Shown here: piece after piece, positions 1 to 8,800 of the stretch
How the letters are laid out: each line of letters begins with the position of its first letter
Position numbering within the stretch: the stretch's first letter is position 1
From: Saccoglossus kowalevskii
Taxonomy: Eukaryota; Hemichordata; Enteropneusta; Harrimaniidae
Assembly: GCF_000003605.2 (NCBI RefSeq)
Contig: NW_003123411.1
Coordinates: forward strand, 244,536 to 261,054
DNA: 16,519 nt
Direction of reading: 5' to 3'
Translations under genes and position numbers: made by a program
Notes under the pieces: generated by a model
Told to the model about the DNA's origin: nothing
What the model saw: the letters and a program-made list of their open reading frames with translations, nothing else
The model's database searches: none

Positions 1-742
1 TTTTCACGGGTGTACCTGGTTCTTTGTAAACACACCATACATTATACTGGTGTACCTCGTAATGTGTAAATACACCACACATTTTACGGGTATACCTGGT
101 ACTGTGTAAACACACCACACATTATACTGGTGTACCTGGTACTGTGTAAACACATCACACATTATACTGGTGTATCTGGTACTGTGTAAACACACCACGC
201 ATTATACTGGTGTTCCTGGTACTGTGTAAATACACCACGCATTATACGGGTGTACCTGGTACTGTGTAAACACACCACACATTATACTGGTGTACCTGGT
301 ACTGTGTAAAAACATCACACATTATACTGGTGTATCTGGTACTGTGTAAACACACCACGCATTATACTGGTGTACCTGGTACTGTGTAAATACACCACAC
401 ATTTTACGGGTGTACCTGGTTCTGTGTAAATACACCACGCATTATACGGGTGTACCTGGTACTGTGTAAATACACCACGCATTATACGGGTGTACCTGAT
501 ACTGTGTAAATACACCACGCATTATACGGGTGTACCTGGTACTGTGTAAATACACCATACATCATACTAGTGTAAATACACTATACATTATACTGATGTA
601 CCTGGTACTGTGTAAATACACCACGCATTATACGGGTGTCCTTGGTACTATGTAAATACACCACGCATTATACGGGTGTACCTGGTACTGTGTAAACACA
701 CCGCACATTATACTAGTGTACCTGGTACTGTGTAAATACACC
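1..742. repeat. 40-bp minisatellite array, about 19 units
   Basis: The region is a tandem array with a 40-bp unit whose core reads TGTACCTGGTACTGTGTAAA followed by a CACACCACAC-ATTATACTGG half. Unit starts fall at 11, 51, 91 and so on every 40 bp to 531. A 26-nt unit (571-596) lacks the first 14 nt, then full units resume at 597, 637 and 677, and a 26-nt partial begins at 717. Bases 1-10 are the end of an earlier unit, so the array continues off the left edge. Units differ by a few substitutions, mainly CTGG versus CGGG at the end and CACAC versus CACGC in the middle. Apparent minus-strand reading frames here are by-products of the repeat, not genes. Confidence 0.97.
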
Positions 743-743
743 A

Positions 744-1006
744 AACGTTGAAATTGCAAAGTATATGCTTCCGCATCCAGACAGGGAACCTGGGAGAAGT
801 AGTCATATCACAGGAAAAAGTTTACATAATCAATGCACTGAGCGCTTATGGCGTGATGTATTTTGTGGGTGCTTTTATGTATTTTATAATACATTTTATG
901 CTCTCGAAGACCAAGGTCTTTTTAATTCATGTAATGATATGCATTTATTCTGTTTACATTATGTGTATTTACCACGTATAAGAAGACATTTGAACCTACC
1001 ACACAT
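744..1006 (+). pseudogene. Integrase-core-domain protein, core exon, probably decayed
   Basis: The frame through ATG 765 is also open upstream to 744 (AAC GTT GAA ATT GCA AAG TAT ATG). It reads NVEIAKYMLPHP, then HNQCTERLWRDVF, LEDQGLF and HLFCLHYVYLPRI. From memory this is the rve-like 'integrase core domain' family of uncharacterised proteins, often single-gene and transposon-derived, found in fish, cnidarians and molluscs. Family members usually read HNQRIERLWRDVF, so an Arg-Ile pair is changed to Cys-Thr here, and the preceding Gly-rich stretch is also altered. No AG acceptor precedes the homology; the minisatellite abuts it directly. A good donor (GTAAGT) lies at 1007-1012, but the reading stops at TAA 1008-1010 if unspliced. 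The part with the WNNHP-like motif that should follow is absent. A relic is most likely; a rearranged live gene is possible. Confidence 0.72.
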
Positions 1007-1309
1007 GTAAGTATTAAACACAGATAATATCTATGGAGTCATCTAATGACTGAAAATGTCGATGTATCATTGACCTTAGTGTTCACCAGCTTCTTTCTGT
1101 TTGGACATAAATCTCACAAAACACTATGATTCAATATATTATCTGTTAGAAGAGCAAATTGTGCCCCCGGATGATCTGCTATTGTGATAATTTGGGCAGT
1201 ATCTCTGAATATTATGGGCATTAACTTGATAATTAACATTTTTTTAATTAACTTTGTCTCTGAATTGTGTGAAAGTCACAATTTATGTTCTTTAAATTTC
1301 ATTTTGCAG

Positions 1310-1495
1310 ACAGAATTATCATCTTATGGAATAGACTGGGAAGGTCCTACTCCAGCTGCTGACGATATTCCAAATGTTGAGGTACCAACAATTGAATGTG
1401 ATATTACCTCAGCACAGATTCGTCTGCTGGAGGCACGAATAGACCCATTGCAGCAAAGTAATTGTGTATCAAATGGCATTGCAGACAGTTTATGA
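1310..1495 (+). pseudogene. Integrase-core-domain protein, terminal exon
   Basis: A pyrimidine-rich tract and TTTTGCAG end at 1309. The frame from 1310 is open to the TGA at 1493-1495 and encodes about 61 residues including SSYGIDWEGPTP, VEVPTIECDI and LEARIDPLQQ. This matches my recollection of the acidic C-terminal tail in the same integrase-core family ('YGIDWEGP', 'VEVPE.RC', 'IDPL'), so it belongs with the core segment at 744-1006. It starts in phase 0, whereas the GTAAGT donor at 1007 ends a codon at phase 2. Direct splicing therefore breaks the frame (TAG after eight codons). About 50 residues expected between the two pieces are not seen in 1013-1309. Either an exon was lost or the locus is dead. 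The upstream part of the reading frame, from 1184, looks intronic. Confidence 0.65.
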
Positions 1496-1887
1496 ACTTT
1501 ATACTGTGTGTACGTGTTCCATTAGTGCTTTATAAAGTACTTAATTTGTTCATTAATTAGCCATTTTTAGTACTTTATAGGTTATACCATGTTTCTATAT
1601 AAAGAACTTTTTTCAGATCTCAACTCCACAAGTACATAATCAGCAGTGCTTTTCAGTCCACAGACACATGTAGAACATGTTTTCCAATTATATACATATA
1701 TTATTTGGGGCAATTTATCACGACCAATGCAATGACAACCTAATTTGTCTAATTATTAACGCATTTTCAGCAGTAACTTTATACAAACTCAATCTTGAAG
1801 TCTCAATGAAATTTAAGTTGCTGATTTAGAGGAGGGCGGAAAAAATTAAATTAATTGTTTTTTTTTCCCATTAGATTTGTGTGATTC
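1496..1887. other. AT-rich stretch, no gene seen
   Basis: Nothing recognisable is present apart from one GAGGGCGGAAAA motif at about 1832-1843 that resembles three others further right. No polyadenylation signal was convincingly tied to the exon ending at 1495, although TATAAAG-type AT-rich words occur. Confidence 0.5.
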
Positions 1888-2046
1888 TCAAAGAATTGTA
1901 AGTGATATAATTGATCGGTGAGAAGAAAGGATATAAAATTGTATTCCATGTATAACCTGGTTGGCAGTTTTCAGCATTAATGAGGGATTTCTCGGTTTTT
2001 GACGAAAGAGTTTCAGGCGTATCACCACAAACCACGCCGCCGCCAT
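1888..2046 (-). CDS. Candidate first coding exon beginning MAAAWFVVIRLKLF
   Basis: On the minus strand an ATG at 2046-2044 sits in the context CGAACATGGCGGCGGCG, with A at -3 and G at +4, ideal for vertebrate-type initiation. It also matches the AANATGGCGGC word known as a YY1-type element overlapping start codons in animal promoters. The frame reads MAAAWFVVIRLKLFRQKPRN and continues to a stop at 1890-1888 (52 residues). A CAG|GT possible donor after 30 codons, at 1957/1956, would end the exon in phase 0. The N-terminus is hydrophobic and then Arg/Lys-rich with no acidic residue in 30 positions, which suits a mitochondrial targeting peptide, but this is inference. No continuation exon was identified to the left. 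It could be chance. Confidence 0.35.
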   Translation of the reverse strand: MAAAWFVVIRLKLFRQKPRNPSLMLKTANQVIHGIQFYILSSHRSIISLTIL

Positions 2047-2330
2047 GTTCGCCTAGTATTCGCAAGCAGCACGCAGAGAGGTCAATACCCGAGATTCACT
2101 GTCAACCAACGCGCATAAAGTACTCGATCATGATACTCCCACAAAAATGCAACTTGGATTTGTTAGGCGGCGGGCGGAAAATTAATGAAGATAAAAATAA
2201 TTCCTTTGAGCAATTGTTTGCACTCACAAGTCGGCGGGCACGAGAAATTACGCTGAAATAAAATTTTATTTTTATTTAATTTTGGCTCCTGTTCATTCGG
2301 CGGGTTCGCGAAACAAGAGATAATAAAAGT
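2047..2330 (-). promoter_or_regulatory. GC-rich patch upstream of the MAAA start, possible promoter
   Basis: In otherwise AT-rich DNA this stretch has many CpG dinucleotides and three copies of a GGCGGG-type word (about 2166-2176, 2231-2239 and 2297-2305), each followed by an A-rich run. Spacing between them is roughly 65 bp. They resemble GC boxes and lie 120-260 bp upstream of the minus-strand ATG at 2046. A repeat family with the same word cannot be excluded. Confidence 0.3.
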
Positions 2331-2818
2331 CTGGTTTTAGTAAGAATGAATGCTTCACCAGTTGATGTCCTCAACACAGAAAAGCTCTTTGTAAATTTCC
2401 TGTGATCAGTATTGTTGTTCTTTGGTATATTAAATGCCAGACTATGATTTGACAATATTGTTTTTAAACTAACATGTGTGTAACAACTCCTTTATTTATT
2501 ATCAACAACTTATGATAAAAAAAACTAATAAAGTTACAATTTGTACATTATAGGTAAATATAAACAGAAAATATGTTCCTGGGTTAGGTCATTATGTACT
2601 ATAATGGCTTACTTATCGTATTATTAAACTTTCAAGTCAGGTACCAATGATCGGGGAATTCGCGACTTTTTCAATGAACAAAAACACACAGAGAATCGTA
2701 TCGTTTCAACCTCTCATCTCAGCGCCACGTCGGAACTGGCTCTCTGTCAAGACTCTTTCCTTATGGTGAGCTTGCCAATACTAACTGAGATCAGCTCTAT
2801 TCACTTCTTAACTCTTAG
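2331..2818. other. No gene recognised
   Basis: AT-rich sequence up to about 2640, then more mixed composition with CpG words (for example at 2661-2740). Short plus-strand ATG frames such as the 19-codon one at about 2346 have no recognisable similarity. Nothing is supported here. Confidence 0.4.
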
Positions 2819-2840
2819 CCAATTACAAGAGAGTATAAAA
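2819..2840 (+). promoter_or_regulatory. CCAAT plus TATA box, possible Pol II promoter
   Basis: AGCCAAT at 2817-2823 is followed 11 bp later by TATAAAA at 2834-2840. A second CCAAT occurs at 2878-2882. The expected start of transcription would be near 2862-2870. It may drive the short ATG segment at 2929. Alternatively it may belong to a long terminal repeat remnant, because a GGCGCC-containing sequence at 2965-2975 recalls the primer-binding region after some retroelement LTRs. No paired LTR was found. Confidence 0.35.
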
Positions 2841-2928
2841 ACCATAAAACGCTTCCGCACATTCGACTCGCACACAGCCAATCACACGAAGTATATAGCA
2901 CGTCATATCTATAGATTAATCGCCCCCT

Positions 2929-2957
2929 ATGTCGGGAAATAACTTCTACATGAACCC
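2929..2957 (+). CDS. Possible tiny first coding exon, MSGNNFYMNP
   Basis: An ATG about 60 nt after the presumed transcription start opens ten codons reading MSGNNFYMNP. It runs into a perfect donor (CCC|GTAAGT at 2958-2963), leaving phase 2. The start context is poor (C at -3). No downstream exon was recognised on this strand before the mariner relic. The peptide is too short for family assignment; the call rests only on promoter, ATG and donor in a row. Confidence 0.18.
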
Positions 2958-2963
2958 GTAAGT

Positions 2964-4020
2964 TCGGCGCCACAAGTATTAGAACAACATTTCATAGTCG
3001 TCAATTATATCTGCCAGTTGTCTACTTACTAATATCACTAACATGCAAATGAACATGATCATAACAAATTGTGAGCAGGTGTGGATTATCCAGGGTCATC
3101 AGTGAAAGTCGCTATAACTGCTAAAAGTGGCCTCAACTAAATACACGGAAATATAAATCATGACAGAATCAACACAATTTGTGAATATCCCGGAATTAAA
3201 TATGCAAATCGGGACCACTTCCCGGGGTCCAATGAATTAACAATCAAATATAATCATGCATCGTACGGGGAGGATATTTGTAGGTGAATAACAAAGTAGG
3301 AGCTGCGTGAGATAATAGAGACATTCAGAGATGCAATATGGACGAGAACATGCGATTTGTATTATAATTTTTCGATAATTTATGATATGATGAATACATG
3401 GGGGCAATGATTTATCGAGAAACTAAAGCTCTGTTCTTGAAGCACAACTATGCACTGGTTTGATGTAACAATGAAGTTCTGATACGCACGTGAACTAGTT
3501 TTTTTGGTACACACAATAACAATCACCGTGTATAAGCCGTTCTGATTTTTTGTTGTTGAATAAATGTTGTGTGTTAGCAGCAAAAGTATTTTTTTTTCAT
3601 TATAAACAATTTAGTTCAATTTGGTCTACAGTGGGGTATTGAACAGCAATAATAAAAAAATAAATGTGTTCGTCCATATTGCTTTTTAAAAACGTCAATA
3701 GCTGTAACTGCCGATCTTTTCTCTCCAGCTTTTATTTTTAATAAAGCATTTTCTGTGTCATTACTGTCACTTTGTGATGGCCATCGCCGAAATGTAGTCA
3801 CTGATCATGGAAGCATATACGTTATCATCTTGAGAGGTCATAAACAATAATTCGGTAAGATTCGGTCATCGTTGTTTTTTATATTTAAACAGAAACTCAC
3901 AGCTATATCCGCTTTATAAAATATGGAGATTGTTTTAGAACAGTATCAGAATAATATATACGCTACAGTATAAATGTGTGTGATGTTGGCGGGAGAATTA
4001 TTTGTTCACAATTTAGGGAG
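2964..4020. other. About 1 kb with no identified gene
   Basis: No known domain was seen. A minus-strand frame at 3616-3801 has a hydrophilic stretch (codons around SNDTENALLKIKAGEKRSA) that looks mildly protein-like, but it lacks clear splice sites and a recognisable family. A plus-strand ATG at 3160 opens only 26 codons. The frame at 3380-3583 (minus) looks random. Confidence 0.4.
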
Positions 4021-4022
4021 TA

Positions 4023-4056
4023 CGAGGGGCGTTCAACAAGTAATGCCCCTGACCCA
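4023..4056 (+). repeat. Mariner 5' terminal inverted repeat
   Basis: It begins CGAGGGGCGTTCAACAAG and continues through TAATGCCCCTGACCCA, next to TA. GGGGC and GCCCC within it can pair locally. Comparison partner: 4879-4906. Confidence 0.75.
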
Positions 4057-4178
4057 CTTTCAGTTGTCTGATCTAGATCTGTGTAATGATTTACATCTCT
4101 ATGGGTTATGTTGCAAAAATAGCTCTGAACTTATTGTGGTTTCTGATTTACAGGTGTTTGAACTGAGTCAGGTGTGAA

Positions 4179-4893
4179 ATGAAGCCAGTTGAGTGTCGCG
4201 CAGTGATCCGGTTTTTGTATTTGAAAGGACGCACACCAAATGAGACTTTTGATAAAATGAAAGAAACGTGTGGTGATGATGCCCCATCATATGACCTCGT
4301 AAAACGCTGGCATTGTAAAGTAAATTCAAACATGGCCGGAAGATTGTGGAAACAGCTCCCAGACCCTCTTATATCCGTCAAGTTGAGGCAGCCATTTCGA
4401 AAGATCGACGCATTACTGTTCGCCAAATAGATTAGTACAGGGTCTGTGGAAACTGTCATTCATGACCATTTGCATATGCATATGGTGTCTGTCAGATGAA
4501 TTCCCAGGTTGCTCACACCTTTCCAGAAGTGCTTGAAGGCGAATTTGCAGATGTGCCAAGAAGATGAGTCAAAGTTTTTCAAAAGACTAATTACACAGGA
4601 TGAAAAGTGGGTCAACACTATGATTCAGAGAGTAAAACTCAGTCAATGCAGTGGAAGCACTTGGGCTCACCACCTCCAAAGAAGGCAAGGATGCAGCCCT
4701 CCACTGGCAAGGTCATGCTCACAGTCTTCTGGGACCAGGACGGAGTAGTGATGAAAAATTTCCTGGTAATGGGTACCACAATTATATGAGCCTATTACGC
4801 TTCACTTTTGATGAAATTAAGAGAAGCTATCAAAATCAAGAGGCGGGGCAAGATCAGCAAAGGTACGACGTGGTTAGAGGTCAGGGTCATTTA
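4179..4893 (+). pseudogene. Mariner transposase remnant
   Basis: ATG 4179 opens the N-terminal helix-turn-helix part (AVIRFLYLKGRTPNETFDKM, then GDDAPSYDLVKRWH). Around 4340-4430 the homologous reading shifts frame (IVETAPRP, then AAISKDRRITVRQI) and meets a stop. It continues in another frame with SVETVIHDHLHM and a TGA where Trp is expected, then LLTPFQK, MCQEDESKFFKRLITQDE (first catalytic Asp in TQDE) and another shift into HYDSESKTQSMQWKHLGSPP. VMLTVFWDQDGV holds the second catalytic Asp. The last recognisable codons are EAIKIKRRGKISKG; the region with the third Asp (YSPDLAP in relatives) is gone. At least three frame changes and two stops mean no active protein. Confidence 0.9.
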
Positions 4894-4906
4894 AATCTGT
4901 GTTGAA
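4879..4906 (-). repeat. Degenerate mariner 3' terminal inverted repeat
   Basis: GGTCAGGGTCATT then, after a diverged 8-nt stretch, TGTTGAA. The reverse complement of the 5' repeat reads GGTCAGGGGCATT, then TGTTGAA after a short spacer. The outer GCCCCTCG end is lost or mutated. Similarity was judged by eye. Confidence 0.5.
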
Positions 4907-4910
4907 ATTA

Positions 4911-5665
4911 CCAGATATTGTGACTTTAGAATGCGTTCAAACCTAAATTCTTTAAAACTATATGTAATTCCTAAAAGGAGGGAACTTGAGGGATAACTGA
5001 ATATCTATTCACAATTGCCTGAAGTAATTTTGACTGTTATGAAAAGTCTCAGAATATTGAATCATTTGACATTCGTTTTGCTGTGTTTATTCAAAAAAAT
5101 AGTTTGTCTGCTCAAAGACCCGGATATTAAAACTTGTGGAAATGTTTATGGAGGTTTGTTGAACAAAATCTCATTCAAATGTGCTGCGCTTTGTACCATA
5201 TTTGTACATCAGTATCATCGTCTTTACTCACTTGAAGACTACTAACATATAGGTAGTTTCATTTGCGTGTTTTTTAGCTTGTTTCTTTGCATCTAAATAT
5301 AAGTTTTTTTCGAGACTGCTTTCGTTCTGTGCGATTATTCCATATTTCATATCATCCTCCTTGTGCGGTGATATTTTTAAGACTTCCATCATTCTCTGTT
5401 AGTAACAAAGTTGTTATTCAGTTTTACTTATCGTTGGATGTCATTCAAGTTGTTTGACACCGCCTGAATGCTATCATATTCACTACGTAAACTCCTACGT
5501 AATCCACAGTCGTTGAACGTCAATACAAAGACTGACAATATTGTGAATAGGTGATTTTGATGTTGAAATATGCTTCTTTTAATATTCTCACCGTATATCA
5601 ATACACAAACATAGGATATGGTGATATATTTAGTTGCAATATTGTTAAATACTGCAATGGTGTTT
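4911..5665. other. No gene identified; 3' flank of the lectin gene
   Basis: AT-rich. On the minus strand, an ATTAAA word at 5583-5578 could be a polyadenylation signal about 85 nt after the lectin stop codon; canonical AATAAA was not seen close by. A minus-strand frame stays open from the last lectin exon to 5428 in a different register and has short hydrophobic runs. No splice sites support it. Confidence 0.4.
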
Positions 5666-5829
5666 CTATGTGAAGGCAGACATAGAACACACAAATGAAA
5701 GAGTCTCTGTACAATTCTTTGTATACCAAACCCCTTCTGTAATATCGATGGATGAACACTTCTCCGAAAGTGTAATATTGTCGACCGCCCAGTTTTCAAA
5801 TTGGACATTTGGATCATCAACTAAATTAC
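5666..5829 (-). CDS. Lectin gene terminal exon: CTLD3 part 3 and stop
   Basis: Acceptor TTTTATATTCCAG, phase 1 start, 164 nt to a TAG at 5668-5666. It encodes NLVDDPNVQFENWAVDN, then LSEKCSSIDITEGVWYTKNC and LSFVCSM. The C-terminal cysteines and FVC end the lectin fold, and the stop follows six codons after the final Cys. EPN and WND are replaced (AVDN, WYT), so this domain is probably not a classical sugar binder. An internal donor (AT|GTCTGC) is possible but weak, so a further exon cannot be fully excluded. Confidence 0.85.
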
Positions 5830-8800
5830 CTGGAATATAAAATACGACATGGATGAATATCACGGGTGACATGTGACATGTGTGACTTGAATTTTTTACT
5901 TGTTATTATTATCTCATATTGTGTATAACAGTGGGGTGAAACACAGTGTAATTGTTCTTTTATTTTGTGCTTCTTTTCTCAGATACCCAACAACACATTT
6001 GACGTTTCATTATTATAAAACTATGTTAAACATAGTTAAACATATTGTTAAACACTATATATACCTTACCGATCCAGGAATAACCACTACAGCCAATACA
6101 TGAATTCTGTATAAGATCAACAACAAACTGGTTTATTGGTTCGGTATTTATGTTAACCAATAATGCCCCAGCCCTATTATTAGAAAAATAGTATATATAT
6201 GATTAGGTAATAAGACCCACAAGACAAGACAAACAAGTAGATATTGTTTTACAAGAAAATACGAGTAACCTGATATATGTCTATTGAAAAAGAAATGATC
6301 GCCTGTGTGCACATACAGCTGCAATTATATAATTTATGATGAAATGTAACATTAGAAGAGCAATATTATACTCACATTTCGCAATGCTGAAGGCTATCTG
6401 AATAGTTCCCAGAGAACGAATATCCTAAATATAAATAACACTTGTTGTCTTCTGCCATTTCCCATCCTACAATTCAAAAATATCACACATTCACTTGTGG
6501 TTTGCAACAGTGTGGTTTGATTATAATATCATATAATATATAAGATGAATGCTGTGTTTAAGATCAAATTTCGACTTGTAACATTCTGTCTCGAATTGCT
6601 TACCATATGGACATGCAGTATTAGCATCGATATCTGTAAACAAATTACATTTATTTCATTACTTTGGGGAATCTAGTGATTTCATTGAGGATACAGATCT
6701 TTTCTCATCAGAGTTGTGAAATCGTTTTTTTCAATACTTAAGTACAAACTACTTTGACTGCTATTTGTCACATTGATTTTATAACTTTGATTTTATATAT
6801 CGTTTGTATAAAATTCTTAAATTACATTCCCATTATAAATGAGTAAAATATATCATGCGTGGTGACTTCAATTGGAAGTATAGTCAGATAACAGTTAGCT
6901 CTTCGGCAAAAAATCCCGATTCAGCGCAAGTTACATTTATACGATAAAATAATTCACCACATCTATCGGTTCACAATTCAATTTCAGACCGTGTCTCATA
7001 AATAAAAAATAACGTTTTCATGCGTAGTATATTGATAAGATATGTTTAGAATTAGCCAACATGTCGAAAGCGTAAAATAATGTTAGTACAACAATGTTTA
7101 AAACGAAATATATATTTACGTCGTGAATCTTCCTAATAAACAATTCGAAATCTATATTTACAATAACAAGGTAAACGCATTGTAGAAACTCCTTGCATTA
7201 TATGAATTATTGACTAGAATCCAATACTCGTCATTGCTTACTCGGAATAATCAACCTCGTGAATACTTAATGATATGACGTAGGTTGTTTCAAAATAATC
7301 ATATACTGTTCATATTAATTTTGCCATATTCAAAATGTAGTTTCAATGCAACAGTGTAATCGATTTGGGAAACTCAGTTTAAAAATTGCTCTTGTGGTGA
7401 CATACCTTCTTGGCAGATGAAGAAATTATTGTCAGCGCAGCTGGTCTGTTTCCAGAAATAGTTATATTCATAGTCTAATACTGAAATGGCACAGATGACA
7501 ACACAATAAAATTAAATAACCATATATAACCAGCGTTAAACTGAGGGGATTGTGAATCTGTGGGTCTTGTGGGACGGGTATACAGAAGAATATCACTTTA
7601 TGTATCTTTAAATTATATGTAGCCTGGTGCCATATCGTAAAGGAAGATACTTAGCGGATGTCATTGACCTTAAAACTGAACACGGGTAACTGCAATTCGT
7701 TGAAGCGGATTATATACCAAACTCATCACAATGAAACACGAGATAAAACCATATTAGCGTTTAAAAGAGAATTACAAAACATGTTTTTAAGTCGTGTTCT
7801 CATCCATTTGCAAAATTTTCTCGAGTTCGTTTTGCCCTGGAAGGCCTGGCAGGCAGTAGCGCCGGCATAATTACACATGCCACTACAAACATATTGCTTC
7901 TGTTATGAATATTATTATTATTATTTACTTTTTTATTTTCATAAAAAATGGTTTTGGCACTAAATCAGAATTTCCGGCTCAGACAATTTGGAAATATGAG
8001 TTTTTTTCAATAAATGTTCCTGTTGTCCGAACAAGTTTCAGGATAAGTATTTCATTTAGTAGTTTTTTTTATAGATTGATGTTTTAATGAGGTAGGTGGA
8101 AGGTGGAATTTGCATTCCGTATTTGATTGTTTTTGATAAGCATGTACGTGCGAGATTGATTGTTGTATTGTGGATTGTGTAATACCGTGTATTTGTATGT
8201 GCGAAATGAATGTGTTAATGCGTTACGTGGCTTGTATTTCAAATATGTGTTCTGCATATAGTTGTATTTTCTATATGTATGATTGTATGATTATGATGCG
8301 ACACGAGAAACGCATTGCTGCTATTTGGATGTATGTAGCAAATTTCCTTATCTTATGGCCAAAAGTGTTTGTGCTAAGGCCCTCAAATTGGCGCAAAAAA
8401 TATATAAACATATCCGCATAAACGTAAACCGATATTTTTAGCTTTTGATTTAACTGAAAGTTTTATTTTATATTTGTTGTGTACATATCTTGGAATATTG
8501 TCTTAAAAGTGCCTTTTCATGTTACCATGTATAGCATGGCGTGAGTGTTTGAAAATGGTGTGGCGGTCACGTGATCTCAATCAAAACATATACGACTTAC
8601 TGCAAGCTAACCATTAAAGGGACAGGTATGCAACCAGATGGTTTGTTCCTAGCAACAAAGCAACGTCCATAGCAACCAACTATAAGACATTCCTTTTGTG
8701 TGACATTTTGGGGCAAATATAGTCCTTATCCTTGGCAATATTGACACAATACCAAACCTGTGCAATCACCAGATTGGGGAATCTGGCTGGTAAACATGGC

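Larger units (their letters stand above)
4023..4910 (+). mobile_element. Mariner-family DNA transposon, dead and internally deleted
   Basis: The element starts right after a TA dinucleotide (4021-4022) with CGAGGGGCGTTCAACAAGTA, a mariner-like terminal inverted repeat. It carries remains of a transposase and fades out after the codons for KRRGKISKG. A degraded reverse complement of the 5' repeat (GGTCAGGGTCAT ... TGTTGAA) occurs at 4879-4906. Autonomous mariners are about 1.3 kb, so about 0.4 kb is missing, namely the C-terminal transposase with the third catalytic aspartate. The element is flanked by non-repetitive AT-rich DNA. Confidence 0.88.

Noticed and set aside
4-518. Minus-strand open frames in the minisatellite encoding a periodic peptide
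   Set aside because: They arise because three 40-bp units make 40 codons without stops; nothing else supports translation.
1-742. CRISPR array
   Set aside because: Units are contiguous 40-bp tandem copies without unique spacers, in a eukaryotic genome.
748-981. Plus-strand frame starting TTG at 748
   Set aside because: Shadow of the integrase-core frame through 765, which has the clear family motifs.
4148-4459. Minus-strand 103-codon frame
   Set aside because: Antisense to the mariner transposase remnant.
5015-5245. Plus-strand 76-codon frame
   Set aside because: No recognised similarity and ordinary AT-rich composition.
7658-8421. Three plus-strand frames of 60-83 codons
   Set aside because: Intronic, low-complexity or biased composition, no motif, splice site or promoter context seen.
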